Positions 1 through 11,153 are shown, counted from the first letter of the stretch. The stretch is 64,000 nt of DNA from Lactobacillus laiwuensis (GCF_019972835.1 NZ_BPPB01000004.1:248001-312000), one strand, 5' to 3'. The notes: a model not told the origin generated them from the letters alone. Translations and numbers: made by a program.

Positions 1-79
1 TTATATATAATTTTTGCTTTTTATAGTTTATTTTTAAAAACAAGTTATTTATAAAATAATATAAAATAAAATTCAATTA

Positions 80-108
80 TTGACATTTGATAAATCGTCA
101 AGTAAATT
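80..108 (+). promoter_or_regulatory. Promoter of the giant surface protein
   Basis: TTGACA at 80-85 and TAAATT at 103-108 are separated by 17 bp. They lie about 40 bp upstream of the start codon, and an AGAAAGGAT ribosome-binding site sits at 132-140. Confidence 0.6.
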
Positions 109-150
109 TATAGTTGTATAGTATTTAAATAAGAAAGGATATATATATAT

Positions 151-3100
151 ATGCTAGGAAAGAATAATAACAATGAACGGGTGAAAAAAATGGCAATGCA
201 AGATAAGCAAGACCATTTCTCAATTCGCAAATTGAGTATTGGTGCTGCTTCTGTACTGCTTGGCTTTACTTTTTTTGGTTTAAATAGCAAGACAGTTAAG
301 GCTGATACTGTTATTCCAACTCAACAAACTGAAGAAAATACCAAAACTAAAGAGAATATTTCACCTCAAGATACTACCACTCCTCCTGGTAGTATTAGTG
401 ATGCTCAAAATTCTACTACTGCTGTTAAAGCAGAAAAAACCAACAAGCCAGAAGATGGACCAAATTTGGCCACATTTTCTGGCTTGAGTTCGTTTTTAAG
501 AGCTACTAGTAGTGATAACAAAGAAAGTGACGCTGCTAAAACAGACAAAACGGAAAGTTCTGTTAACAAGGCTGACAAAAATGATCTACAAGATTCTGCC
601 ACTAACACTGAGCAAAATAATAAAGAGCAAGGTCAACAAGATCCAGCAACTGGGCAAAAGCCTGGCGACACAACAGACAGTTCAAATACAGCTGATATAA
701 CAAATGAAGATCAGACTGATGCAAACGAAGACATTGATACTACTCCAATTGATACTAAGGAGCAAGAAGACTCCAGTCCAACTAGAAGTGTGAGTACCTG
801 GGAAGATTTTGTCAAAGCCTATCAGAATATCAATGTAAGCGAGATTGATATTACAGCTAATATTCGTTCCAATAAGGGTAATGGACGTGACTCTTTAAAC
901 TTTCCAGGAAGAAAATTATTAATTAAGTCTGCTGGTGATGCTAAATATACTATAGATTTTAGAAGTATCCATCCCAAAATTAAGAATAATACCATTGGTG
1001 ATATTACCTATGAAAATTTAACACTCATGAGTGCTGATTATTTTGGTGTAGTTAATACTCATGGGGGAAAGTCAGCAAGAGTAACTTTTAGGAATATTGA
1101 CTTTACGGGTTCACAATTATTATATACTGATAGTAACACCGACATTATTTTCGAAGGCATCATCAATGCGGAAACGGTTGAAATGCCCATGGAAACAGGC
1201 GGGGTAGATGATGGCAGTAAGCAGCAGTTGCTAGAATTTACTAAGGATAATAACAGCATTACTTTTAAAGCTGGCTGTAAGTTCAAAGGGGCAACATTTG
1301 GCGGTACCCTAATTGAAATGAAAGGGAAAAACAATGTCCTTAATGTTGAAGATGGAGCCGATGTTACCCTTACTCCACTCAAGACATATAACGGGAAAAA
1401 TGGTGCCAATAATGGTCAATATTCAAGACCAATCAGTGCAATCTATATTGAAGGCGACAGTCAGGTAAATGTTAACGGTACAGTAAACATTGGCATTGGT
1501 GAAAGTAGCGGACTTAAGTATGATGGTGTACAAAATGCTGGTCAGTCAAGAGCAATTTACTTAGAATCTAAAACATCAAAAGTTAACATTGGTAGAGGCG
1601 GCACTATTAACGTCAACACAAACGGCAATATTTCTACTAAAAATGGCCAACACTTAATTTATGTAGGTGGTGACTTTACCATTCATTCAGGCGGCGCCTT
1701 GAAAATTACCGGTGAAAACATGGGTAAATACTCAGGTACCTTAGTACAGATAGACGGTAAAGCCAATGTCCAAAATGGTGGTTTTGAAATTCAACTGGTT
1801 GGTGATGCGGGTACTGGAGCAATTAAACTGGTTGATGTTGCAAAAACTGGGCTGCTGATTGTTAATAACCCTACTTCTCTGGTTTTGGACGCTCATTTGA
1901 ATCCAAATGACACTACCAGTATTATTGGTGATAGTAAAATTACAGTCACCAATGTGCGACAGCTATTAAACCTCAATGATTTCTTAGGCAAAACAGACGG
2001 TAGTCAGAACAATTTAGTGTTACCCCCTTTTCACGTTTTACAGGTTGAAAAGACCAAAAAAACAATTGCTGTCAATACACTGGAATTATTAAACGGCATG
2101 AGAAAATTTGACCTTGATCAAGTTAAAAATGACAACCCTCAACTCGCTGAAATCCTTAATAATCTACCAGAAAGCATTAAGAAACTGCTTGAGACTAATA
2201 ATGGTAAAACATACGATGATCTCTTTGATGCTGTCATTGAAGCTGCTTTTTCCAACAAAGAAAATCCGGGTTACAATAACATCAGATTTATACCGGCTAA
2301 CCCAAGTGGGTTCTTAGACATAGACCCGGCAAACGTCACAGTAACCGATCAAGAAGATGGTTCGAAGATTATTAAAGGACAGGTTTTAAACTATACTCCA
2401 GCAAATGACGGTCCAGCTAGTGACAACTTATTCCAAAGTGTATTACCAGGTGGTACTGAGGCCTATGTTTTAGCCAGTTTCAAGGATAGTGGTGTTTACA
2501 AAAATGGTCAGACCATTATTGATTCAACAATAGATAACCCTTATGCAGAAACCGTTGATACATACCGCGGCGAAGCGAATGACTTGCCACTTTTGCCAAC
2601 TAAATTTGCTGCTAAAGTTGCTGCAGATGGCACCTTTACCATTACCCTTGCTCCTGAAATTACCACCAAGATGGCTAAAGACGCTACCATTCAGCTAACT
2701 CCTCATGCGAACTTTATTGAATATAGTCCGTTAGACATTGCTGATGGCATTCGACCAACTATAGTTAGTCTGGGGATCAAGCCGTTTAGTGAAATACAAC
2801 AAGAAGCTGCTCAAGCAATTAAAGATGCAATTAGCACAGCTAAAGACAATAAGCCAAAAAGTTTAACTGAAGATCAGGAAAAAGCATTTACAGATGCAAT
2901 GAATGAGGCTGCCAAGTATGCTGCTAATATTAAGGATAGCAATTACGAGTCTGATAAATCAGTTTACGGGGTGCAATCTTCCAAAACTGCAATTAGTGAA
3001 ATAAATAAAAGGAAAAAGACGGCTTTAGACATAGTGGCAAAGGCCGTACAAGCAGCCAAAGGTCAAGCAGACTTTGAAAAAGCAAAATCTGATGCAATTA

Positions 3101-6100
3101 CAAAATTAACTCAACAGGCCAATGATCAAATTTCTAAGTTTCCTTCACAGGCACAAACTATAATTAATGCAAAAGAGCAAGCCATCAGCAATGTACAAGC
3201 ACCTGAAACAAATAACACTAATATTGAACAAGTTGTCAGTGACGGTATTGACGCCATCAACCAAATTGGGAAAGATTACCGTGATAATGTCAAAACAGAT
3301 ATCAATCAAGCAATTTCAAACGTCGAAAAGGCCATTGACGAAGTCGCAAAAGACGAAAATGTCAAATCGCCTGTTGACGAATTAATTACCGGCTTAAAAG
3401 ACAGACTAAAGAGGCCAAAAGAAATTGTTGCCACTGACGGTGATCTTGATCAAGACGATAATGAAAAAGCTATTAATAACCATCAAAAAGAAGCAAAAGA
3501 TGCAATTCAAGGCGTGCAAGATACTGTTGATGCCATCAAGGCTTTAGAAGAAGCTGCTAAAAAGCAAATTACACAACATGCAGATGATAAAGAGGACATC
3601 CAAGGTGCTTTAAATCAAGCTATCAAAGATATTATTAACAGCAATAACCCTAAAGATGACGTTAATAAGGGGCTTGATAATATTAATGGCACACATGCCA
3701 ACAAGGAAAGAGAAAAGGCAGCAAATGATATTAATGAAGCTGCTGCTAAAGCTATAGAGCGGATTAAGAATTCTGGTTTATCTGAAGATGAACAACAGCC
3801 CTACCTTGATGAAGTAAAGCAAGCGGTTGCTGACGCGACAGCTACAACTGGCGATACTGGCAAATCTATTTACGGCACTGATGACGATGAAATTATCAAT
3901 AAGAGAAAAGCTGCTGCTGAGAGTTTAATCAATAAAGCTGCTGCTAAGTCAGAAATTGTTGGTTATACTAAAGGTTATGAAAATGTTCTCGGCAAAGTCA
4001 ACAAGGTCGAGACAGCTTTAAAAGATGCATTAACGGCAATTGATAAAATTCAAGATAATGCTGACAGCAGTCAAAATATTACCCAAACTGTAAAAACGGC
4101 AAAAGATAATATTTTAAACGCATTTAAGGATGACGCTAAAGCACAGGTTAAGGCAGATGCAGATACGGCTAAAGGCAATTTAGGAGTAACTAAAGAGACA
4201 AATATTGATAACGCAGTCAAAAACGCTGATAAAGCCATCGACAGTCACAGTTCTGCTGCTGACATTAAGCAAGACATTATTGATGGTAAAAAGAATGTTT
4301 TAGACGCGTATAAATCTGCTGCTAAGAATCAACTGGAAACAGCCAAAAAAGCTGTTGTTGATCAAATTCAAAAGAACCCTAATCTAACAGCTAAAAATAA
4401 AGATGAAGCTGTAAACAAAGCCAATGATTTGCTTACTGGAAGTCAGGGTTATAACGACCGCATTGATAAGGGAGAAACTCTAGCAGATGTTGATGAAGCT
4501 ACTAAAGAAGGTACTGCTGCATTAAACGATTTACTTAACGAGCAAAATCTCAGGGGTCAACGTAATCAAGCTATAACAGATATTCAGAATGCTAAAGACA
4601 AAGCCATCTCCACGATTAAAAATGATAATAATCTGAGTGCTGAAGACAAAAACAAATATCAAGATTTAATTAACGCAGCTGCAGATACTGGTGTCGCTAA
4701 TGTCACTCAAGATGATAATGAAACCGCAATTGAAACGGATAAAAACAATGCTATTAGTAATATCACAGATTATCTGGAGAATGCTGCCAATGCTGGTACA
4801 AACAATTTAGACCAACAACGCCAAGCTGCAATTACGGAAGTTGAGAATGCCGCTAAAGCCGCTAAAAATAAAATAGATGGCTTTGACGGTACTGATTTAA
4901 GTCCAGAAGCTAAACAACATTATAAAGAAGCTATTGATAAAGACTTTAATAATGCCAAGGCTTTAATTAATGCTGCTAAAGACATCGACGGTGTTAATTC
5001 CGCTAAACTAGCAGCTAAAGACAGTATTAACAAGGATTTGGCTGCGGCCCAATTGATAGTCGCAAAATCTCAGGCAAATAAAGCCTTGCAAGAAGAGAGA
5101 GAAAAAGACTTAAACACTATCGATCAGGCTTTTAAAGATAATAAAATTAATAGTGAGCAAAAAGATGCTTTAACTAATAAAATTAATGGTTTTTACGAAA
5201 CAGCAGTTGGCAACGTTTATAAAGACTTGACCACCGAACAGGTAGTCAAAGATAGAGATGACGGTATCGATGCTATGGCCAGTGTTGCTGGCAGTATTGC
5301 CGACGAACAAGCAAAATTCTTAGAAGAACAAAAAGATGACGCTTTAACTAACGAAGATACTGGACTAAACTCCCTGGCAGAGAAAATTCGTGCAGATATC
5401 GAAAAGGATTCTAACCTCTCTGGAAAAGAAAAGAACGGCTACTATGACGAAATTGATAATGCTTTAACAACAGCAAAAACTAATATTCAAAATGCTGACA
5501 CTAAAGAAGAAATTGATTCCGCAGCTAATGCTGGTCGAGAAGACCTAAACAAGATTCGCGATAAAGCAGCATTGCAGTCTACCAGAAACGCCGCTCTGAA
5601 AGAATTACTGAGTGTTTATAACGAAGTCAACAATAAAATTTCCGGCTTACAGAATGTCAACAGTACGACTAAAGAAGGCCTAATTAAGCAGTTAACCAAT
5701 TACTACGATGATGCAGTTGCCAAAGTAAAGAACGCTGCCATTGATCAAGTTGATACTGAGAAGCAAAAAGGCATCGATAACATGCGTAAGGTAATCAGGG
5801 ATGCTCAAAGCCTTGATACCAATATTAATATTGCCAAAGATGAAATTGATGAACATGCTAAGCAAGCAATTGATGAAATTAATCAGTCTTCAATGTCTGA
5901 TGCTGACAAGACAGAGACTATCTCAAAAATCAATGATGAAAAAGATAAAGCTAAGCAGAATATTGAGTCACAAAAGACTAATGACGCAGTTGACAAGGCT
6001 AAAAACGAGGGTAAAAATGCTATTGATCAAGTCGTAGCAGATGCAACTACTGCCGATTTGGAAGATGCTAAAAATAACAGTGAAGATAATATCAACAACG

Positions 6101-9100
6101 CTGCTCAAGAAGCAATTAACAGGCTGAATTCCTCCTATAATTCTCTGAGCGCTGAAGAAAAGGCAGATGCTAAATCAAAATATGATCAGGCAATTTCGGA
6201 TATTAATCAAGCTGCTACTAGTGCCATCAGCAAATTACAAAACGTCAAAACAAAAGATGTTATCAATAAAATCACTACCGATGCTATTACCGCAATCAAT
6301 ACAGCTGAAGCCAGTGGCAACTTGGCAATCACCAAAGCCCAAGCAAGAAAGGCTATTAAGGATGTTGCAACCGAAGTCAAGAACAGCTTAAAAGATAAGG
6401 CAGATCAAGAGAGCGTTGACTCAATTGTTGGGACTGCTAATACAGCAATTAATGCCGCCCAAGATAGTGGTACCGTTTTAGGCATTCGGGATACTACTAT
6501 TAAACAAATAAGGGCTATTAAAGCAACAGCGGAATCAAATGATGCTGACAAAATTAAAAAAGCAAAAGAAGAAGCAATCAATGCACTTACTGATGAACTC
6601 AACGGTAAGCATAAAGCAGATGGTTCCCTTGATCCTGATGCTCCAGGAATTTTAAATCAAATTGACCAAATCAAAGGTTTAAGCAAGGAAGAAAAAGACA
6701 AATATCAGAGTCAAGCAACAAATGCATGGAAAGAAGCTGTCAACCAGGTTAACGGTCAGCAAAAAGTTACCGACATAGAATCTGTTACAATAACTGGAAT
6801 AATTAACATTGACAAGGCTTTGAGCGATGCTCAATTACAAGCCGCTAAGAATAATGCGAATAAATATCTAGATGATATCGCCCAAACAGCTGCAGATGAA
6901 ATCAATAAAATAGATCAATCAGCTTTAAGTGATGAAGAAAAAGCAAAACAGATCGATTTAATTAATTCAAATAAAGACACGGCGATCAAAAACATCGACA
7001 AGGCGCAAACTCCAGCTGATGTCGAACAAGCAAAACAAGCTGGCAAAGATGCGATTAACGGTATTGTGCAAAATGCTAAAGATAATGCTACTTTATTGCA
7101 GGAACAAAATGCCGCATACAATGCACTAGTTGAGCAAGCTAAGAAATTGAACCAGCGCTTAAACGATGACCTGTTGCACAATAAACTTGATCAAAATCAG
7201 GTTGACGAGTTAAGCAATGCTATTAGCGAAGCTTTAGGCAAAGCTAAAACAAATATTTCTGCTGCTACTGATCAAGATAAAATCAATGCTGCCAGGAGTA
7301 AGGGTGAGTCTGCTCTTAACAACATTAGCAGTGACATTGATAAAGAAGAAGCTTTAACCAAAGCTTTAAATGATCTACAAACTGCTGCCACTAATGCCAA
7401 GGCTAAAGCTGATGAAGCTGAAGACAGCGATGCTGCCGATCAAATGAAAGCGCAAATAGATCAAGAGCAAAAGAAAGCTGCTGCAAAGATCAATGCCGCT
7501 AGAAATAATAAGCAAAACACTATTACGCAAATTCAAGCAGCTGCAAATGAAGGCATTGCTACAATTAACAAGTTGGGTGAAGACTTTGATAATAAAAATC
7601 AAATCGTTAAGGACTTGAAAGAATATGCCACAAGTGCAAAGAATGAAATTGATAGTTTAGGCCTAGCAGGCAGCGATGCCATTAGTGGCTATAAAGACAT
7701 TGATCAGGCATTAAATGATGGTATTAGTTCAATTTATGGCGGTACAAGTGATAAGCTGTCGCAGTTAGAGCAAGATGCCAAAGCAAATATTGATCAAGCC
7801 AAGTTGCCTAGTCAATTAACTGCAGAAAAGAATAAGCTGATTAACAAGTTTAAGGACTATGTTAACAATAAAGGAAAAATTGAAGATGTTGCAACCAACC
7901 TAGAGCCAGACCAAATTGACTCATTGCAAAAGCAACTTGACGAAGCCATCAAGAGAACTATAGATAAAATTGCCGGTGTTAAACTTGAAAATAGTTACGA
8001 AGATGCACTAGCACAAGCTCAACACGCCGAGAAAGGATCAGCTACAGAAGATTTTGGTGAAGCAGAAGTCGACCGTATTTTCCAAGTTGCACAGGAAAAT
8101 GCCGAGATAGTTACGGCCAAGCAAGATGCAATCTCTAAAGTAGAACAAGCTCAAAAAGAAGCTAATGATGCAATAGACAAATCAGGTTTATCGCCAGAGG
8201 ATCAACAAAAGCAGAAGGAACAAGTTCAAAAACTTGTTGAAAAAGCAAGAACTGACATTAACTCCATTTCACAATCTGAAGAAAATGCTGAACAAAAGAT
8301 AAATAACAGTAGAGATCAAGCTATTTCCGCTATCAATGATATTAAAGATCAAGCTGCCCTAGCTGGTCAAAAGACAAAAGCTGAAAGTATTCTAAAGGAT
8401 AAACAAACTAAGGCTCATACTATAATTGATCAATCTCAATTAACAGCCGAGCAAAAGAAAGCAGCTAAAGCTGCAATTGATGACGCTTATCAGCAGAGTT
8501 TCCAAGATATAGAGAGTGCTCAAACAATTGCTGACCTCCCAGATGAAGCAAACATTGGTCAAAATATTGATCGTTTGTTAACTAAACCTGAAACTGGCAA
8601 TGAACCAGAATGGTTTGGTCATGAACAAAACAATGCCCTTAAAGGTGCTGAAGGCGTAGATGGCCTTAACACCGCATTCGATAAATTAAAAGACAGATTG
8701 AAAGATAAACTGTCGCAAAAATTAAGTAATCGTATTGTCGATAAAATACATACTATTATCACTGCTACTGATATCCAGACTGCTAGTGCGGCTTATGATG
8801 AAGCAATGACTATCATCAACAAAGAAAATGCTAAAGCTGACATTGATGAAGAAGCTGATAAAGTTAATAAGGAAATTGACGGCAATGATAAATTATCTAC
8901 TGAATCAAAAGACAAGCTGAAAGAGCAAATCAAAGAGGATAGCCAAAAAGCCAAGGATAAGATTGATGCAATTAATGCTCCTAAAGGTGACACCTCTAAC
9001 AAGAAGGAACAGATTGATAAAATCACAGAAATCGCTAAAGAAGATATCAACAGCGCTGGTAATGCCGCTAAAGATGAATCTAACAATATGCTTAAAGAAG

Positions 9101-11136
9101 AGGCAAACGCTGAATTAGCTAATAAACACCAACAAGCAGTTGATGAACTAAAAGAAAAATTTGGTGAAAATGCAGATACCACCAGCGTTGATAAAGCCTA
9201 CCATGAGCATTCACGTGTCAATGGTGACTCACCTGAAAATATTGCAGCTGATAAGATAGCAGCTGAAAAAGAAATAGCCAAAGGTTCAGTAACTGATACC
9301 GCTAATAACGCAAAAAACCAAGTTGATAAATTAAAACATCAGGATGGTAGCGATTATACTGATATTGAAAAACAAGCAATAAAAGATCGTATTGACCATG
9401 AAGTAGCTGAAGCTAATACCGATAAAATCGGCACAATCGATCAAGCACAAGACTCAGAAGCGGTAGAAACTGCCAGAAAAGATGCAGTTGACAAGATAAG
9501 CAGTATCATTGTAGCCGACAGTAAAGAACTTGATGATGTTTTAAACAATAATAGCAAAGTACAAGAAGAAAGACTAAAAGCTGCCTATGATTCTGCTATT
9601 AAAGCTCTTACAGACAGGTTTAAGGATAAAGCAAACACTACCAGCATTGATAAAGCATACGAAAATGCTAAAGATGCTCTCAGTGATCCTGCTAACGCGG
9701 ATAAACTTGCCGCAATAGAATTAGCTGGTGAAAAAGATATAGCTGCTGGAGCATTGACAGAGGCTCAAAAAGCTGCAACAAGTGAAATTCAGTCTTCAGG
9801 CAAATACACTGAACAAGAAAAAGAAACTGTTATTAAACAAATTTCTACTGATATGAATAATGCAAAAGATGCCATCAATCAGCCTGAGGTCAATGACAGT
9901 AAGACAATTACCAAATTACGTGATGATGCTATTAATCAGCTTTATCTCGATGCCACTGATTCTGAAACGATTGATCATATTCTTCATGGCAATGACAATA
10001 GCCAAGATAATAACAATAATCATGGCAACGATAACGACCATGGCAACGATAACGATCATGGCAACGATAATGATCATGGCAACGATAACGATCATGGCAA
10101 CGATAACAACCATGACAACGATAACGATCATGGCAACGATAACGATCATGGCAATGATAACAACCATGATAATGACAATAATCATGAAAATGATAATAAT
10201 CACGGTAATGATAATAATCATGGCAATGACATTAATACTGGTGGTGGTTCTGCCCCAGTTATTCCTAGCCCTATTGACAATGCTGGCAAAGAAGAAAAAG
10301 AAGAGCCAAAACTTGATTTAAGTAAAAGTGAACAATTAGCTTTAATGCATAATGCTTACCTGTATGACGAAAATGGCAAACGTACCAATAAGGTTGTACT
10401 AGGCGCTGGCTCAATCATTACTTCATACGGTACAAAAGAGATTAACGGCAAAAATTATTACATTCTGGTTGACAAAGGCAATAAGAACAAAGTTTACTAT
10501 GTCGCTATTGGCAATGTTGTTTCAACCAGTCAAAAATTAAAACATAACGCCTACGTTTACAATAAGCATGGCAAACGAGTTAAGAAAGCAGGTGTATTAA
10601 GAAAAGGCAATAACATTAATACTTATGGTGATGCAGTAACCATTCGGGGCAAGAAGTACTTCATTATTGCTCAAAACCGTTTTGTTAAAGCCGCAAATAT
10701 TGCAGTCCAAAAAGCTGCTGTTGCAGCTGTCACTGCAGCTCCAATTAACGAACCGATTACTGAAAAGCCAAAACCAGTAGTCGAAAAAGCAATTATGCAC
10801 AATTCATATTTATATGATGAGCAAGGAAAACGTGCCAATAAGTTAGTCATTCTGGCTGGTTCAAGTATAAACACCGTTAACAAGCGATTGATTAATGGCA
10901 GGTCATTCTATGAACTGGAAGATGGTTTAATGATAGCTGCTGCTAATATCGATTCTAAGAAGATGAAGTTAAAGCATAACGCTTATATCTATAGTCAACA
11001 TGGGAATCGAATTGGTAAAAAAGTTTTAAAGAAACGTAAAGCAGTTAAAACTTATGGCGATCCTGTCAAAATAAACAACAAGAAATACTATATTGTTGCT
11101 AAAAATAAGTTTGTTAAAAAAGCTAATTTTAAATAA
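151..11136 (+). CDS. Giant YSIRK-signal surface protein with helical repeats and C-terminal SLAP repeats
   Basis: Secreted, probably fibrous cell-surface protein of 3661 residues. Residues 24-39 carry the YSIRK-type signal (FSIRKLSIGAASVLLG), with cleavage expected after about residue 50. A Ser/Thr/Asp/Glu-rich stretch (about 55-210) is followed by a beta-rich, Gly/Asn-rich region (about 215-730) that reads like a right-handed beta-helix. From about 880 to 3275 come helical repeats resembling DUF1542, with at least twelve copies of an LSxEEK-like turn. Residues 3279-3362 are an Asn/Asp/Gly/His repeat. Four SLAP repeats start near residues 3398, 3463, 3549 and 3607 (MHNAYLYDENGKR-like). There is no LPXTG motif, so anchoring is inferred to be non-covalent. 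The start at 151 fits the usual YSIRK N-terminus; ATG at 190 is an in-frame alternative. An adhesin or spacer role is inferred. I see no catalytic motif. Confidence 0.9.
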   Translation: MLGKNNNNERVKKMAMQDKQDHFSIRKLSIGAASVLLGFTFFGLNSKTVKADTVIPTQQTEENTKTKENISPQDTTTPPGSISDAQNSTTAVKAEKTNKPEDGPNLATFSGLSSFLRATSSDNKESDAAKTDKTESSVNKADKNDLQDSATNTEQNNKEQGQQDPATGQKPGDTTDSSNTADITNEDQTDANEDIDTTPIDTKEQEDSSPTRSVSTWEDFVKAYQNINVSEIDITANIRSNKGNGRDSLNFPGRKLLIKSAGDAKYTIDFRSIHPKIKNNTIGDITYENLTLMSADYFGVVNTHGGKSARVTFRNIDFTGSQLLYTDSNTDIIFEGIINAETVEMPMETGGVDDGSKQQLLEFTKDNNSITFKAGCKFKGATFGGTLIEMKGKNNVLNVEDGADVTLTPLKTYNGKNGANNGQYSRPISAIYIEGDSQVNVNGTVNIGIGESSGLKYDGVQNAGQSRAIYLESKTSKVNIGRGGTINVNTNGNISTKNGQHLIYVGGDFTIHSGGALKITGENMGKYSGTLVQIDGKANVQNGGFEIQLVGDAGTGAIKLVDVAKTGLLIVNNPTSLVLDAHLNPNDTTSIIGDSKITVTNVRQLLNLNDFLGKTDGSQNNLVLPPFHVLQVEKTKKTIAVNTLELLNGMRKFDLDQVKNDNPQLAEILNNLPESIKKLLETNNGKTYDDLFDAVIEAAFSNKENPGYNNIRFIPANPSGFLDIDPANVTVTDQEDGSKIIKGQVLNYTPANDGPASDNLFQSVLPGGTEAYVLASFKDSGVYKNGQTIIDSTIDNPYAETVDTYRGEANDLPLLPTKFAAKVAADGTFTITLAPEITTKMAKDATIQLTPHANFIEYSPLDIADGIRPTIVSLGIKPFSEIQQEAAQAIKDAISTAKDNKPKSLTEDQEKAFTDAMNEAAKYAANIKDSNYESDKSVYGVQSSKTAISEINKRKKTALDIVAKAVQAAKGQADFEKAKSDAITKLTQQANDQISKFPSQAQTIINAKEQAISNVQAPETNNTNIEQVVSDGIDAINQIGKDYRDNVKTDINQAISNVEKAIDEVAKDENVKSPVDELITGLKDRLKRPKEIVATDGDLDQDDNEKAINNHQKEAKDAIQGVQDTVDAIKALEEAAKKQITQHADDKEDIQGALNQAIKDIINSNNPKDDVNKGLDNINGTHANKEREKAANDINEAAAKAIERIKNSGLSEDEQQPYLDEVKQAVADATATTGDTGKSIYGTDDDEIINKRKAAAESLINKAAAKSEIVGYTKGYENVLGKVNKVETALKDALTAIDKIQDNADSSQNITQTVKTAKDNILNAFKDDAKAQVKADADTAKGNLGVTKETNIDNAVKNADKAIDSHSSAADIKQDIIDGKKNVLDAYKSAAKNQLETAKKAVVDQIQKNPNLTAKNKDEAVNKANDLLTGSQGYNDRIDKGETLADVDEATKEGTAALNDLLNEQNLRGQRNQAITDIQNAKDKAISTIKNDNNLSAEDKNKYQDLINAAADTGVANVTQDDNETAIETDKNNAISNITDYLENAANAGTNNLDQQRQAAITEVENAAKAAKNKIDGFDGTDLSPEAKQHYKEAIDKDFNNAKALINAAKDIDGVNSAKLAAKDSINKDLAAAQLIVAKSQANKALQEEREKDLNTIDQAFKDNKINSEQKDALTNKINGFYETAVGNVYKDLTTEQVVKDRDDGIDAMASVAGSIADEQAKFLEEQKDDALTNEDTGLNSLAEKIRADIEKDSNLSGKEKNGYYDEIDNALTTAKTNIQNADTKEEIDSAANAGREDLNKIRDKAALQSTRNAALKELLSVYNEVNNKISGLQNVNSTTKEGLIKQLTNYYDDAVAKVKNAAIDQVDTEKQKGIDNMRKVIRDAQSLDTNINIAKDEIDEHAKQAIDEINQSSMSDADKTETISKINDEKDKAKQNIESQKTNDAVDKAKNEGKNAIDQVVADATTADLEDAKNNSEDNINNAAQEAINRLNSSYNSLSAEEKADAKSKYDQAISDINQAATSAISKLQNVKTKDVINKITTDAITAINTAEASGNLAITKAQARKAIKDVATEVKNSLKDKADQESVDSIVGTANTAINAAQDSGTVLGIRDTTIKQIRAIKATAESNDADKIKKAKEEAINALTDELNGKHKADGSLDPDAPGILNQIDQIKGLSKEEKDKYQSQATNAWKEAVNQVNGQQKVTDIESVTITGIINIDKALSDAQLQAAKNNANKYLDDIAQTAADEINKIDQSALSDEEKAKQIDLINSNKDTAIKNIDKAQTPADVEQAKQAGKDAINGIVQNAKDNATLLQEQNAAYNALVEQAKKLNQRLNDDLLHNKLDQNQVDELSNAISEALGKAKTNISAATDQDKINAARSKGESALNNISSDIDKEEALTKALNDLQTAATNAKAKADEAEDSDAADQMKAQIDQEQKKAAAKINAARNNKQNTITQIQAAANEGIATINKLGEDFDNKNQIVKDLKEYATSAKNEIDSLGLAGSDAISGYKDIDQALNDGISSIYGGTSDKLSQLEQDAKANIDQAKLPSQLTAEKNKLINKFKDYVNNKGKIEDVATNLEPDQIDSLQKQLDEAIKRTIDKIAGVKLENSYEDALAQAQHAEKGSATEDFGEAEVDRIFQVAQENAEIVTAKQDAISKVEQAQKEANDAIDKSGLSPEDQQKQKEQVQKLVEKARTDINSISQSEENAEQKINNSRDQAISAINDIKDQAALAGQKTKAESILKDKQTKAHTIIDQSQLTAEQKKAAKAAIDDAYQQSFQDIESAQTIADLPDEANIGQNIDRLLTKPETGNEPEWFGHEQNNALKGAEGVDGLNTAFDKLKDRLKDKLSQKLSNRIVDKIHTIITATDIQTASAAYDEAMTIINKENAKADIDEEADKVNKEIDGNDKLSTESKDKLKEQIKEDSQKAKDKIDAINAPKGDTSNKKEQIDKITEIAKEDINSAGNAAKDESNNMLKEEANAELANKHQQAVDELKEKFGENADTTSVDKAYHEHSRVNGDSPENIAADKIAAEKEIAKGSVTDTANNAKNQVDKLKHQDGSDYTDIEKQAIKDRIDHEVAEANTDKIGTIDQAQDSEAVETARKDAVDKISSIIVADSKELDDVLNNNSKVQEERLKAAYDSAIKALTDRFKDKANTTSIDKAYENAKDALSDPANADKLAAIELAGEKDIAAGALTEAQKAATSEIQSSGKYTEQEKETVIKQISTDMNNAKDAINQPEVNDSKTITKLRDDAINQLYLDATDSETIDHILHGNDNSQDNNNNHGNDNDHGNDNDHGNDNDHGNDNDHGNDNNHDNDNDHGNDNDHGNDNNHDNDNNHENDNNHGNDNNHGNDINTGGGSAPVIPSPIDNAGKEEKEEPKLDLSKSEQLALMHNAYLYDENGKRTNKVVLGAGSIITSYGTKEINGKNYYILVDKGNKNKVYYVAIGNVVSTSQKLKHNAYVYNKHGKRVKKAGVLRKGNNINTYGDAVTIRGKKYFIIAQNRFVKAANIAVQKAAVAAVTAAPINEPITEKPKPVVEKAIMHNSYLYDEQGKRANKLVILAGSSINTVNKRLINGRSFYELEDGLMIAAANIDSKKMKLKHNAYIYSQHGNRIGKKVLKKRKAVKTYGDPVKINNKKYYIVAKNKFVKKANFK
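9985..10235 (+). repeat. 18-bp coding minisatellite (HGNDND repeat)
   Basis: Inside the giant gene, units close to CATGGCAACGATAACGAT repeat in tandem and encode HGNDND. They are nearly identical at about 10021-10110 and diverge towards 10235. The array separates the helical repeats from the SLAP region. Both flanking alternative frames are also open because of the repeat, and these are not genes. Confidence 0.9.
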
Positions 11137-11153
11137 TTAGGTTTAGTTTAACT

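Noticed and set aside
8793-9182. Antisense open frames within the giant gene (for example minus strand 8793-9182)
   Set aside because: Composition mirrors the repetitive Ala/Asp/Lys-rich sense strand. No RBS, promoter or domain is seen.
10021-10110. CRISPR-like look of the short regular repeats
   Set aside because: There are no spacers between units, the units are tandem and coding, and no cas genes are present.
9860-10321. Open frames with Met/Thr/Ile and Ile/Val runs on both strands across the minisatellite
   Set aside because: They arise because an 18-bp repeat keeps every frame open, and they have no RBS or domain. The HGNDND frame belongs to the giant protein.
11050-11136. LPXTG sorting signal in the giant protein
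   Set aside because: The C-terminus is a SLAP repeat ending VKKANFK, with no LPXTG, hydrophobic stretch or charged sorting tail.
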